From: Mugil cephalus
Lineage: Eukaryota > Chordata > Actinopteri > Mugiliformes > Mugilidae
Length of the DNA stretch: 64,000 bases
Reading direction: 5' to 3'
NCBI RefSeq assembly: GCF_022458985.1
Contig: NC_061786.1
Location: 2,899,501-2,963,500, forward strand
The notes under the pieces were generated by a model. The model was not told where the DNA came from. It worked only from the letters and a program-made list of their open reading frames with translations, and did no database searches. Position numbers and translations under genes: made by a program. The stretch's first letter is position 1. Each line of letters opens with the position of its first letter. Shown piece by piece: positions 43,801 through 58,800 of this stretch.

Positions 43801-46800
43801 TTTCAACTTACAACACATGCACTCACGCACACACGCACACCAAGTCCGTAGAGGCCAGTACTACTCAAAAGACAACATCCATAAATATAGAGACAATAAT
43901 AATGAGGCAAGACTAATGTCAGAAACGTATACTACCCATTCCATCTTGTTTATAGAAGCTTCCTGTGGTCTAGTCACACAGAGAGAGAAAGGTAAAGTCA
44001 GTCACCTGCAAACTGGAGGCCTCTTGGCTCCACCACTTAAGGAAGTCCTTCTGGAGCTTGACCTTTGCTTTTTCCAACAACAGCTGCAGATGTTCAATCT
44101 CTGTCCTCAGTGCTTTTAGTCGGCCAATGGTGCTCTTGTAACTGACAGGAGATATTAGCAGCACCAAATTCATCTTTGGTCCGTGTTAGACAGCATCTGC
44201 TGTGTCCAATCAATCCAAGCAGGAGCTTGGAAAAAAACTATGAAAACATTTGGTATGGTAATTCATAAAAGTGCACTGTAACTTACAACATTTTTTCCTG
44301 CTCAATGTTTTTGAGCAAGTTTTCTTCCACTGGGTCAAACTCTTCTTCAACATCTGTGTCATTCCCCATGACACCTACAGTACAATTGGACAGGCAAGAG
44401 GAAAGGTCGTTTAAAGATAGCAACACGGACATAGCTTGCAAATTCACAGTCAGAAATTAAGTTGTATATCTGTTGTTGTATGCTCAGAAACTAGTAAGTG
44501 CCTGTACATGTCAGTATATTTCCTTCAAAGAAGAGTTTAAACTTTTGGAAGTGGATAATAGAAGCCAGGCTGTGGGAAGGGCTCTCTGATGCGGGACTCA
44601 AAATAACAACAAAAGCCTTTGGCGCCTGATTGGAGGGAGATGTTTGTGTGCTTTACAACCAGATTTCCTCATCAAAGGATTTATGGCACTGATCAAAACA
44701 GTCAGAAAAGAGTAAATTAAGGGGTCTAAGGGTTGTGCCGCCCAGTCTATGGTCACTGAGCTTTCAGTCACTGAGGCCGACTGAAAAAGCTTTGAAGTGG
44801 CCACTGATGCACATACAGTACAGTACAAGAACTCCCACCATGTGTTCAGTGTTTACCACCTCATTCTGAGAGGAGTTCAGAATCAAAAAGACACTTGAGG
44901 AGTCAGCTGCCTGAATTTGAATTTTCAGTTCAACAAACAGGCAACATGTGGAGATATAAGTGATGCATGTGGGCAGAGGGAAATGATGCTGTTCTTCCAC
45001 AAACACATGCTGAAAGTTTTATTGTGAGAATATCCTTCGTCAGCTTGATCTTACCATGAGCAGCTCTCTGTCTCCTCCGCATCTCTAACTGCTTCTTCAA
45101 CTCAGCTGAAAGAGAAAGAAACAAACCTTAAAACCTCAAAAGAAATACATATAAGTCCATCCTGTTATACTGTACTTATGACACACTGCTCCAGAAAAAT
45201 CTGGAAACAATCTAACTCCTTCAGCCCTCTGTCTTTGTGTGGTGACATTTGTAGTTCATATTTTCAAACAAGTCACACATGCTACCTGTACTCGGTTTGG
45301 TCAAAAAGCTTAACAGACTTCTAACACACGTCGATCTATAGACAAAATATCCAAAGCTGGAGCTATATACAAAATACACAATGAAAGGAGATATCTAGAC
45401 CCTAGAGCAACAAGAAACTATCCTCGAGGGTGTGCCACATTAAAATAACCACAGGTCAAGATTCAAACCACTCAACAGCCTTTCAGTGTGATCACACATT
45501 CACATTAAACATTTCTAAGATGCAGAATAAAGGTCATACTAGTTTATTTTTCAGAACATTGTATTAAGTCAGGACATACTGCTGAGTTTTATGCTTTCAC
45601 AGCCCTCTGAATGAACTCTTATGAACCCAGGATCGTTTGGGTCACTGGCCCTCCTGTGGCACTAATACTGGGTTAGCATATGGGTAAGCAATTTAGGTCT
45701 GCTCTTCTGTTTACTCAGTGTTCATTAATTGAAGTAGTTAATTACTACAGAACCCATGGAATTGGCAATGAAATGCTTGAGTAGTGGGCAAAGGCCACTT
45801 GTAAAGTAAATGGACTAAAATATATCATGTGGGTTATTTTTCAGGCCATTTCTAACTCACACAAGATTGTGTTGGAATGCCCAAGGCATCAATAGGTGTC
45901 AAAAGCAGATCATTTTACACTGAGCTCAAAGATGAATGCAATAAATGACCAGTGTAATTATGTGCCAGAAAAGAAGGATGAAATGGACACTGAATGTCGG
46001 TATGTTTTGTGGTGAGTTTCCATTACAATCCCCTGGGTCTCATACAGGTGGGCTGTGTGGCTGTTCTTTCAGTAATATGATCCTATCACCAACTTAAAAG
46101 CTGAGGTCGCTGCTTCCAAGATGACAAATCCAGATAAAGTATTAGATTGCACCAAAAACGGGTGTTTTGTACAGCAGCAAAAAGAGCACATTGGTATTTG
46201 TATTGACATTCTAACAGTTAGTCAAAAATGATTTAGGGAATCATGCTATTAGGCCAACAAAATGCTTAATGTTATTTTACTTTTTTGCAAAGTGTCCATG
46301 CAACCGGCTCATCTCTTTAAAACACTTTTCAATGTGGACCACTTTTTGGGGTTTGGGTAGACGGTGGAGACGTGAATGGATGATGTGAAACGGTATAAAT
46401 GACACACATGGACATATTGTGCCCATGATGACAGTGTTTTTCCAAATGCCTCTGGAGTATGAAGTAGGGTTTGTGGACTTCTCACATAGCATGTGTTTGG
46501 GTAGCTGAGAATGTAAATGAACTGAGACACCCTGTGGCTTCACATTGTGGTCAGGTAGACAGCATGAGTCTTCTGTAACTGACACAACTCTCTCAAACAT
46601 GACCCACAACTAATTGATGTAGAGTCTTCTTTCATAATAACATGAGGGGATTAAAAAATATTTATGCTATGAGGATGCCATGATGACAGGATGACAAAGT
46701 GTAAGGAGCCCTGGAAGCCAACATGGAGAGCAATGGAGCAAACACCATCTACATGCTGTCTTGCATGTAGTGAAGCTTCTTCATAAATCTAAGACCAAGC

Positions 46801-49800
46801 AATTGTGCCGAAATGTGGGATATAGGGCGGTAGTTTTCTGCACTACCTCCGTGTAAATCTTTTGTCTTATATTGAAGACCACCACCGGTTGTAGCAAAAG
46901 CATGATGTAGCACATCCTCAGCTATGGCTGCCCAGAACACAAGTCTGTAACAGCTACTGAGCAGTTAGACAAAAAGCTAGAGGAGCAAGTTCACCTAGCT
47001 CTCTCACAGACCACCACAAGCCTGACTGACCCACACTGCACCAGTGACTTTGACAGTAGTCATATCTGACCTTTCATTGTAGTCGTACAGAGTGTTGTAT
47101 TGGAGTACCAGTTCTCTTGAACTGATCTGTTGCATGTAATAAAATCTCTGTGGATTCAAATGCTTGAATTTACATTGTCGGGCAGTGAAATGTAGTTATA
47201 AGACAGACATATGCATAGCATCACAGATTCAATGATAAATACACTGTCATTATCCAGATCCACAATCACAGCTTCATAGCTGCAGCTGTGATCACAGACA
47301 TTAGTGATGCTTAGTAAATGCTTTAAGAAACAAATAACAATCATCTTCACTCGCTAGAGGTTCCATACCAATCATTTACACATGATGACTATCTAATTTG
47401 TCAGGGCCCTGCTGCACGAAGCAGACTTACCTTTTAGGGAATATTCTGCCCAAGCAATCTTAAACATGGTTCAAAAATATTGCTGCTGCTGATGGAAACT
47501 AAACTACAGAATACTAAAACCATATCTATCTCAGAGAGATACTGTATGTACAGCGCCACTTTTGTTTCTAAATTTTTTGCATTTAAACTTGACTGTGGAT
47601 TTGTTGATTCCAAACTCTTTAGAGATGGTTTTGTATCCTTTTCTGCACTGTTGAGCAACAACAACTTTTCTTTTATGATGCCCTCAGGAAGCTCCTTTGT
47701 GCCATCATACAATTTCACAAACATGTGTTGTGAAGACCAGATTGTGATAAATACCTGCATACCTGAGAGACTGAACTGCACCTGATTAAATACATACGTC
47801 CTATTACAATGATCAGCCCACCATTTGCAGCTCCTGAAAAATAACCCTGCACCATAATCCCCCCTCCAATTTCACACTTGGCACAATGTAGTCAGACAAG
47901 TATCGTTCTCCTGACAACCACCAAACCCAGATTGGTCCATCAGATTGCCAGATGGAGAAGCTTTATCCGTCGCTCCAGAGACCGTCTCTGTTCTAGAGTC
48001 CAGTGGTGGCGTGCTTTACACCACTGCATCTGATGCTTTGTATTGTAACTTGGTGATGTTTAGCTTGGATGCAGCATCTCGGCCATGGAAGCCCATTCCA
48101 TGAAGCTCTCTAATAATAATGTGAAGGTTCTCTAATAGCTAATCTGAAGACCACATAAAGTTTGGAGGTCTGTAGCCACTGACTCTGCAGAAAGTTGGTG
48201 ACCTCTGTGCACTATGTGCCTCAGCATCCACTGAACCCGCTCTGTTGTGTCTTCTATTTCGTCTAATTCCTCCCAAAGGTGTTGGGTTTGACTGTGGAAT
48301 ATTTAGTAGCGAGGACTGGACTCGCCGTGCAGTTGTACTCCTATCACAGTACCACGCTGGAATTCACTGAGCTCCTGAGAGCGACCCGTTCTCTCACAAA
48401 TGTTTGTAGCAGCAGTCTGCATGTCTAGGTGATTGATTTTATCCCCCGAATGGTAAATGGTCTTCCTTTTATATAACATTTTCTACCTACTGGTAAACAT
48501 CTACCCATTTGCTCACACAAGCACATACCAGTGCCATGCACTGGGAGCAAGTTCAGTGTCTTGCTCAAGGAAACTTCAGCATGTAGCACATACCCGCTCT
48601 ACATACTGAGCCACAGCTGAAGTGATTACAACTAAACTATAATGTATGTTTGAAGAGTCAAACACTTTAGGTCAGGACAAACTGTTGAAGCTCCAAAAAC
48701 AGCTACACATTTAGCAATGCATCAAACTGAAACAGACAAGAAATAATTTGCATACGTGTCGAGTAATAGTAGCGGGCGGTGTGCTTACCACTATACTTAA
48801 TATCACTTCAGTGCTCCTATCCTTCTTTCAGGGCGAGACTGGCTTGACAACACAACCTCTTCCAAACCACACAGGGTTCCCCCCCACACCATCAGGAGAC
48901 GTGCCGTCGACTTTAAGGACCAGTTTCAAGCTACAAACCTCAATAAATATCTGGTCATTTTTGTGGCCGGGAGATTAAATGTGATACGCCGCATAAATAC
49001 CAGAGTGAGCTCAAAGTTCAAGCATCACACATGCAATCCAGCCTCTCATCATCTGAGCGGGTGTCAATATGTGCATAAGAAGAATTAATACTGTACATCA
49101 TCAAAAACATAAAAGGTTCCAGGTTCATAATAAATACTGAGACTAATAAAAAACCACTACAAGTGCTGCATATAAAAATAAAGGATACAGAGGTTGTTAA
49201 CACTGAACAGAAAGCTTTACTAAACATTCTCTGTTTTTATTGGATGACTGCGTTCATGACAGTGTTGACTGAGGCCATAAGCTAAGCAAGGACATTACAT
49301 AAACCATTTTAATGAGCAGCTGATAGCACCACAAATAAATCATAGCAACAGCCATGTAAAATCTAGCTCAGGGTTTCAAAGAAACGCATGAAGATTCATC
49401 CTGCAGTGTTCTTTCTCAAGGCTTTGGAACAATCTTCTTGGTGATGACATACAATTGAAACTTTCTATTGCAATCCGTCTCAAAATCTTTGGGTCAATTC
49501 AGCAAAGGTTAGTGGGGGATGAAACTGGGATACCAAAGCAGATACCAGATGCTCCACCTAAGACTGTGCTTCATAAATCCCCCCAAGATCTGGCAGAGCA
49601 ATGAGATAGTGCTTATTTCAAGCTGCCCTACACCTTTCATACTACAGAAGATGTGCATCACTGATCCCTCTGAATAAATATATATCCTTGCACTTCTTGG
49701 ACCAAAGATCTCAGAACGTATACTTCTCTTGTGGGACTGGATTCCAAAGCCATATGCAGTGGCCAAGAACAATAGTGTAAACCGGGCAAATGTTTTGACA

Positions 49801-52800
49801 CTGAAGGTTCCTTGAACTACCACCTCTCCCCTGCTACTGACCCTCATGCTGGGTACATCCATCAGAAAAAGCGAGGCATGCTGACTGTTTCCATGTTCTA
49901 CATTTACCATGAGACACAGGTGGTGTAAAATTTCCAAGCAGGACTTCCAAGATGGCAAGGAAACACACTGAACTAAACATTATAGTACTACTTTCCAGCC
50001 AGAAAAGGCAAGCACCTTCCACTAAAAACACTCTCTCATCCTTGAAGAATGCAGCTACCTAACAGTGTAATAACATTTGACAGCGTCAAGATGTTTTTGG
50101 GGAATGCTTCCAAATTTGAATACGACGAGGAATTTAGTTGCTAAACCTCAAATAAAAAAATGTTAAAATTGTCAAAATCCAGTTCTTTTTCATTTTATGC
50201 ACGTGGTGTGGGCCACACAGTGCTGATGTCTGCAGAACACATTTGAAGATTTAATATTCTACATGCTGTCTTTGCTGATTTCTGATGTGATATATGACAT
50301 ACACAGCGGCGTCAGCACCTTGTGGAGTAAATGCCGAAAAAATAAAAAAATTAAATTCCAACGGTGATAAGTGTATGCTGGCATGTATTAGGCTAACAGG
50401 CGAATGCTACCAAACCACCAAGCGTGATCTGAGGCAGCAGAGATGCCTGGCACTGGTGGAAGCCTATCCATTTCAGTGGCATGTGAAATGAGCCACAGAC
50501 ACACGCGGGCCAGGGAAATTCATAAATGTAGCTTGTGATAGTAAATGCAAACCAGATACAGCCCTTATAACACATCTTTAACTGCTCTGAGTTTACTGGA
50601 AAATTCTAGCAACAAGACATAATCATTTAAACTTATTGCCACTGGTGACACTGATGTTTCTGTGAAAAGCAATGGATTATGACATGTTACTGAACTTCAA
50701 AGCAATATGAACTCCTTGCTAACAAGGCAATTTGAAGGATCTTTTGCATCTTACAAAATATAAAACTAAATAGATTAATGAACTATCAATTGCGTCATAC
50801 ACATCATAGCACATCCAGGAATCTATGCTCCAACCACAGTTTCTCCATTTGGTATCATAGCAAAACTCAGTCCTTGTCAGAATATGAGTCTGGGAATACA
50901 TGATTTGGATTTCATTATGGGATGTTTTAACTAATAAAGCAACAAAAAAAAAACAAGCCTATAAATGCTATTGGATAGCCATAAAACCAATCAGGCCCAT
51001 TTTGTTGTAAACAAATACAACTCCACTGCACTTAGATGACGTGTATGAGTACGTTATTGTTAAGTCCATCACTGCTTAAAGCCCAAGTGATTTGACTGGT
51101 CCGGCTGATCTTTGACAGAGCAACCCCAGACCAGGTTTCCAGGCTAGAATCTCTCAGTATTGTCCCAAGTTAAGGCCAGGACTCATTTTGGTGCAGCAAG
51201 GCTACCTGTCAGGGATTATCCAGGAGAACACGGGGATGTGCTTACTGAGTTGTCATAAAACAGCTTGAGACAGACCTGTAAAAAGTACATGTTGGAAAAC
51301 TAGGTAGATGGAAATCAGAACGCCTCTTGGAACCATTCAGGAATGTGCTGAGATATTTACACAAAACCCTCACAACAACTATTCATTAACATTTTATAGG
51401 GAGGCTGACGTTAGGACAATAGCAAACAAGAGTGAAACATGACAGCAAACTATAGAACTGAGGTGTTTCCAAGTGTGAAGCGATCTCTGGAAGTCAGCTT
51501 CCATCTGTTCAGACAACTTACTGATTCTGTTTCTGGCTTCATTCAGTTGCTCTCCAAGTCTCCTGGCTTCTGCTGATCTGTTCAAAAGAATCCAGGTGTT
51601 AAAGGACCATGATGTTTCAATAAATAGTGTATGGAAAAACGTCCAAAAGCATGGCAAATTGAGACTGTTTTCTTTTTATGTACGCTGCTAATAGAGAATT
51701 TTAAATAAAATGTTGTATACAAGTATACAACGGGTTAGATATTTTATTTTTAGCATGTGCTGATAACCCTAACAATAATGGAACACCTTAAATTGACCAT
51801 TTATGTAGCCATTATGCTTTAACTCCCACTTCTATTTTCAGTTGTCGTTTGACAAATAATGCAAACATTTTGAATGGCATTGTTTCTTAGACACAAATAG
51901 ACACATGGGCATGATTGTGACGGACAAAAGGATGCAATGTATATGCATGAGTAGAGCACTTTTGGGTGTGAGTTATAAGAGGGGTTTCAAAACAAAACTG
52001 TTCCCTCTGTAATTTATCACCACTGAGTGAGTGCTAAACACCAAGCAGCACTGTAAAAACTGATCATATTGAAATAGCCTGCGTGAAATTAAACAATCAG
52101 GTTGTAAATGTATAAAATGTAACAAGTTGTTAACTTGAGAAATTCATAGTAGCTTAGCTGCACATAAAATGAGTCTTGAGAACCACAAGTAAAACATAAA
52201 ATAAGATTAATAAAAAGTTTAAAAAAAAAATAATATATGCATAATATAATATAAAATTATATAAGCAAAAAATGTACAAAATTAGCATATGGACATTACA
52301 AGAAATAGAGATGGAACTAGTCACCAACCTCTGTTTGAGTATGCTCTTGTTGTCTTCGATGGTCAGGTGGTCCTCATGGTCCCTTACAAAGGTCTCAAAG
52401 GCCTCTTGTTTTCCCATTGACAGCCTTGGAGCTGAGGAGATACAATCCATCATTGAAACTTATTCTGTCGTGCACCGCTAATGTCACCAGGTCCGTGCTA
52501 AAACGCATTTGCTAAATCAAATCCACCCTCTTTACAAGGTTGCATGCTTGTCACATTGCTTTTTTTATTACTAACTATGGGAAATTGTGTCAGGTCCTGC
52601 TGCGCAAATCTGAACAGTCAGTCTTGAGCTGTACATGTTCCCACATCCTCAGGTACTCAAATCCAATCTGGCAGCCAGATGTGAGCTGGAGCCCCACTGA
52701 TGTTGCTGACCTCCCACCTACACCCACGTACAGAACTGAAGAACTATTAGGCTGCCATTCAGTGATTACAGAGAACATAAACACAAACATAAACAGCAGT

Positions 52801-55800
52801 TCTGGTCATGTCAGCGTGCTCCCGCCACTTATCTTTGGCACCTTCCAACATATGAGGACCTACATGATTTGGGACATGCCATTGTTCTGACTATAGCTCC
52901 ATACATCTGCTTCAAATACAAACACGGTTATAGATTTTTAAATTGACATGTCACGTCAAAACTCTGCTCAAGTTAAAATGATGGCCTACTAGCTTGCACA
53001 ACACCAGGGCCTTAGTGGAGACCTGCCTATGAAATGTAACTGTGATTAATGTTGTTGAGCATTATTAATGACACATGTGCTTTTCATGCTATTACAAGTA
53101 AAAATAGGTCAATTACCAAAAAAAAGTAAAATAATATGTTTGCATAAACTTTACATTGTGCAACATATGGCATAATCAGTTTGTGTTATTATGCTGTTAA
53201 GAAATAAGAGATGTTTGTGGGTTTTTGTATATAACACTGTACTTGCGTGGCTGTTACAAAATCTAATCATACAAACCAGCACTATTTTGCAAGATTCTTC
53301 TGGTCCTTGACAAATCCAAAACTTCACAATCAGTTCTGATAAATTCCACCCTTGCTAAAATGTGTGGACATTAGTGACGAATCGATTCTAACTAAAGATA
53401 TACATAGGACAGTAACCCATGTGAGATTAATTACAGGGCAGTTAGGAATTTCAGCTCTTTATTTTTGGAAAGCCCTGATTGAAACCAGCAGCCACCTCAC
53501 AGACATATTTTGCAAGAGCCAACCTCAACAAATCAGTGTTAGAGTTTCTTAAGGGAAATGCACTCCTTTCGACTCTCCTAAAGAGCAACATTCCAGGAAT
53601 ATCTAAGAATGATATGACATCATATTATGCTGTACTAACATAATTTGTGGGACAATGAGATCACATGGACGTTAGGCCAAGTTTCCTAATTTTTCTTTTC
53701 CGTGCTTAAAGTGCTGACAAACCACAGAGATTTTACCAGGAAGGAATGTGTCGTGACTATTGTTGCTGTTTCAACAAATTTTTAGAAATTAAACACCAGC
53801 AAAAGAAAAGAATGACTGTTGTGTGGATGTTGGAGGATGACATATCCTACAGTGAGCTCTTGAAGGAGGAAATAATATCCTATTTACTGAAGTGTCTCTA
53901 CTTGGTTTAGGCTTCTGTTGAGCTCACAGAAACGTGTGGAAGGCCTGCTAGGATCATCAGCGTCTCATTACATGCTAGCAGGATTTACGCTAAGATCTCA
54001 ATCTCCCTGTATGTCTCAAGTCTCCTTTCAGCTGGTCCTCTTAATACAAGACATCAGCAGATTGAATCAAAACACGAACACCTTGTACATACATTAGTAA
54101 CATCTTTTTGCACTATAGTAAGCACAGAAAGAATACACTGAGCATTTGCACCTACAGCGCACACAGCACAAATCCAGTCCTACAAGGAAAATGTGTAAAG
54201 AATGCTACTGCTGAGGCCGTGATCATCTAAAAAAACTCCCTACTGTCCATTTATTCTGTGCTGACCCAGTACAGAAGTAGGTATTATGGAAAGAGTAGAA
54301 TCAATTATACAGCATTCAATCAGCACAAATGGTTTCCATGGAAAGTACACCATCATTATATTTACAGTTAATCTTCGGGGGACAGCAATTACCTTCAGTG
54401 TAACCATAGAGGCTGTGGCTAAAGCACCAGAACCCTCAGATTAAACGAAAATTAAAACATCCATAAACACTCAGTGACCCACTGAGCAGGAGGAAGGGGA
54501 GCATAGTGCATTTGTTTTGAATTAGGGCAGCATAAAGAACAATGATCTAATGTACATACAGTTTAGCTACGAATCTCCAAGTGGGTCATGGAAAATAGGA
54601 GCTTCAGATGTGAAACATACGATACTCCACATGCTGCACTGTATTGCTAGAAGAAGTGTGTCAATGGAGTGCACCTCTAATAATTTTCACATTCTGGCTT
54701 TTTAAGAGAAATGCAATATGCAACAGTCAACCATTTTTGACACCCCAGTATGTTGCACGTTTTGAAAATATTATTGGAACCAGGTGTGCCCCGAGAAGTC
54801 AGAAACACTATAAGCAGAAGAAGTGCCTTTTCTGATGCTCCTGGAACTGCTCAGTGTGCTCTTAAAAGCTTGTGCTCCCCAAAGTGCCAAGTGTTGTCTC
54901 TCTGGACAACATCAAGTTTTCCCTGCTGGTTAACAGCTGATGGAGTTGGAAGTGTGCTCTGCTCACAATGTTGGTTGCAAACAGAGCAGAAAGAGACAGA
55001 GTTTTCTCATGAAGTGTGAGAAAAGCGGTTGAACATTCCAGAGTTTACATGTAACTGCTAGCAAGGGACTTACAGGAACCTGGGAATTTTTGAGGGGTTA
55101 GCAACTTTTTCACAACAGAGTGGACAGTAGCAATACTGCTGGCAAAAAATGACCTAATAGAGTCATTGTATAGTCTGGTTTCACAGTGAAGTCGTCTGTC
55201 AACACCATCTCAGTTCATGACTCCAATGCGATGCTGAAATTGGTCTTACATTTTTCTCAAGGACCTACAGTATGACCTGACAACAAAACCCAGTGCAGTC
55301 GTAATTAATTAGGCTTTGTCGAAATTCCCCAGTACAAACAAAATAACTCATTCACTATGTGGGTCAATGGGTCAGGGTGTGCAATAGTGGTCAAGCATGG
55401 ACCCATCTTATAGCACCAGCCCACTTCAGTGGAAACAATAGTAAAGATTTGGTTGAACCTCAGGATATGGAGTTCAATTTTAAACTGATACTGATGCCTT
55501 TGAGAATGACACTTTGTCAATACAGATAATTCGTTTTTATGTATTGAACTAGTTTAATTAATATGTGTAATGTCCTTTTCTGATTCTTTCTTTCTTTCTT
55601 TTTTAAAGAATGTAATCACTAAATCCCATTTAGTTACTTTTATGGCAAATGTCTGGTTTGAGTCAACCTTCTGAATAAAGCTCCTCTCATTTAGTGTTGC
55701 TAACAGCTGGTTCCCAGAACAAAGAAGACTGACCAGAACACAGTCAGAGGGATGACATGGATGGTTAGTCACTAGCAGTGGTGGAAAGTACATTTACTCA

Positions 55801-58800
55801 CGTAGTTAACGACTTAAGCATTATTTTGAGGTGCATGTATTTTCCTTGAGGATTTCCATTGTATGCTACTTTACACAATACATTTGAAAGGGACACATTG
55901 TATTCATCATTTTATTCCAATAATTCAGAATCTCACCAAAAATCAAAGAAGAAAAATGTGAAAATATTAAAAACATTTGTATTTCAGGACTTTGTTCTTT
56001 TCTTCTTTTCTCCCCTATTAATCATCTCACAACCCCTTAAATTTATCTGTCCCTGGATATAAAAGAAGAATAGTGCTTAGACAATAGTTACATCTCGGTT
56101 TTAACGACTTCCACTTCCAGTAAAACTTAAACAACTAAGTGACAATTCCCTGAAGTTAAGACACTGACATGACAACCACAAGACACGTATTACAGTCACA
56201 TATAGAATCATTTAGGTCTTCACCATAATAGCTGTTCATCTGTGAAACTGTGATAATGAATATGATGTAAAAAAGAATGAAACTAAATGGATAATCATAA
56301 ATCTCTGGATTAATCTATACATGAAGAGAACTGGAGCGGTTATTGTCCTTGTTTCTATTTTCCACCATAGTTTATCTGTTTCAGTATTTGGGGGAGCAGC
56401 AATGAAAATGTCACTTGAAAGCAGTATTGGTGACTTTTTGGGGATTCTTGCCAAAAGTAAATTTAAGCAACATCTATTCAGCATCATGGTGGTAGCCAGA
56501 GGTTCACAGTCACCTCTGCTTGTGAGTCTAGGGGAAATGACCCGTGTCCTCTCATTCTATACTAAAACAGCAGGATAATTTACATTCAACATGTCAGTGT
56601 TGTGCCTTAGTGCGTTTATATGTAATATGTTAAGGGCAGGCCAACTAAAACACAGGAGGCTACATAACTGTGTGATGTTATAAAAACAGATGCCACATGG
56701 GTCAACCAAGTGGAAGCTGAATGGACATCCCATAAAATCAGACACAGAAAAGGAGGACTAGATGAAAACAAACCTTGTAATGGGACACTCCAGATGATCA
56801 TGTTAGCTCCATATCAGATCACATCATTTAATTGTGATTCTTTAACCACTATTTTATAACCATCCCTCACAACGCTGCTCTTCGTCCATAGACGAGTGAT
56901 TTGGCTACTAATCCAGACTGGGTAGAGTTCAAACATGTGTTTGTTTGTTTTTTTGTGTGTGTGTGTGTTTGTTTTTTCAGGGACCCTGGTCAGGATAAGC
57001 AGGAGTGCAGTTTGATGAGTTTGTGGCTCATGACCCTGTGCTTGGTGGCTATGACTAAGAGGGCTCAGGTTTATCATCATACTTAAGACAGGAAAAGTCA
57101 AATATATGCTGCCTCTGGCAAAGAGCAAAGCTAAGAGCTAGACTGGCTGACAGACATTCCTGTTACATTTAAGTTAAAAAAAAAAAAAAGTACTAGAAAA
57201 ATTGGCTATTGAAAAAAGGGAATCAAGAAGTCTATGCAACACACTCTGCATCGTTGTGTTAACCATGCATCAATGCATTTTTATTATTATTATTATTATT
57301 GTTGTTGTTGTTGTTGTTATTATTTGCATATATATGTATATTGCATATTATATACATATTATATGTAAAAATGGTACCACATGTAAGAGTCTCTGTACAT
57401 AGTTGCAACAAAGAAACATAGTAATTACCCTTCTGCATATTTAATCACATGATGGACAACACATATTATGTGTTGAAAGAATATAAACAAATTTGGTATT
57501 CAGCAGTTTACTGTATTTTTTGTGAGATGATAAATGAAAATGATGTTTTCCCAAATGTTGTAAGTCCCAGTCATGTGTGAATAGTGTTACATTACAACAT
57601 TCCCGGTTTATGCCTCATGTTCCAGGTTTTAAACTCATCCGTTTTTCATCAGCAACAAATTACAGGTTTAATGTACTGTCTAATTTTGCTTTGCTGACAT
57701 GACTAGATTCGGTCACTTGAGTGACCTCCAAAAGGAAACCCTTAAATACATGTAATCCCACTGATGTAGAAATAACGCAATGTAAGTAGTTCTGGGATGG
57801 CAGACTCTTCACCATGCACTAAAATCCTGAAATGAAGAATTTGATATGGCCCACAAGCACCCAAAACAGGCACACTGAAAATCTGCACGACCACAAAAAA
57901 ATTGCCCACATTCCAGTTGAGAGAGATCACCTGTCTGTAGGCTTAGCACCTAATTTATAACAAAATCATTGCTCAGAAAGCCAATGGAGTCAACATCTGT
58001 TAAATTTTATTTTATTTATACAGTACTTTATTAGGCTCACTGGAATAGACTCATTTTTTTCTATTTACTAGCAATCGACAGCCATTGTGCAACACCTTTC
58101 ATGAGGAGTTTTAACTAAAATGTGCTTTTTTAAAAGCATTTTGGGGTGAGAAGAAACATGTGCTAACTGTACACAGAAAAGCCAGAGCTGGCTCTGAAAG
58201 GGTTCAAACCACTTCATGTTGTGAAATGACAATGGAAACCAATGAGCCATTATGAGTGGTTAACCCAAATTACTACATTAAATAAAACAGTATCTAGCCA
58301 TGCAGACAGGTTTGGTTTTATTTGTCATGCTCCTGAAATATTGGTTTTCAAGAATTCTGCCTCTGTCCTGATGAAATACCAGTGGTTCCACTAGTGTCAG
58401 TGGAGCTTGCAACAGGACAGCAACTAAAACAATTGTCCTGATTGTTTTGGATTGGGGGCAATGTCTGATATTATAAAACCAGGTTTTGTTTTTTTTTGGT
58501 TTGGAGATATCACAACCCAAGGACATAAAACGTAGTTGTGAGTTTCAGGGAATTGGGAAATTTAAGAAAATGTGTCTTTAATTGGACACCATATTCCAAT
58601 TATGTGACCATAATTTGCTAGTTTAACCTAAAAATGTTATGTGGATATGGAATAGATGCAGAAATTATTTCAGAACAGTTCAAGCTGGACCACATTTAAG
58701 ATGCAGTACAGGTCAGGTATCTTACAGTACGTTATTTTAAATGTTTAATCGGCAAACAACCACTATTAAAAAAAAATGCTGAGGTACCTCTTTTCATGAA

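Larger units (their letters stand above)
45106..51521 (-). other. kif6 intron with repeat stack
   Basis: 6.4-kb intron. Apart from the repeat cluster at 47.5-48.6 kb, only non-supported ORFs (for example a minus-strand one at 49,509-49,958) are present. Confidence 0.6.

Noticed and set aside
44006..44006. Using the next in-frame codons [11 protein letters not shown] after SSLQ as the kif6 C-terminus
   Set aside because: A GTGACT donor is present at this point and downstream exons restore the conserved SIPLTGD terminal motif with consistent phases.
47480..47785. 101-codon ORF near 47.6 kb
   Set aside because: It lies within a decayed DNA-transposon-like repeat and is not a host gene.
49509..49958. 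149-codon minus-strand ORF in a kif6 intron
   Set aside because: No recognisable domain, no fit to kif6 splice phases or homology, and similar chance ORFs occur throughout the AT-rich DNA.
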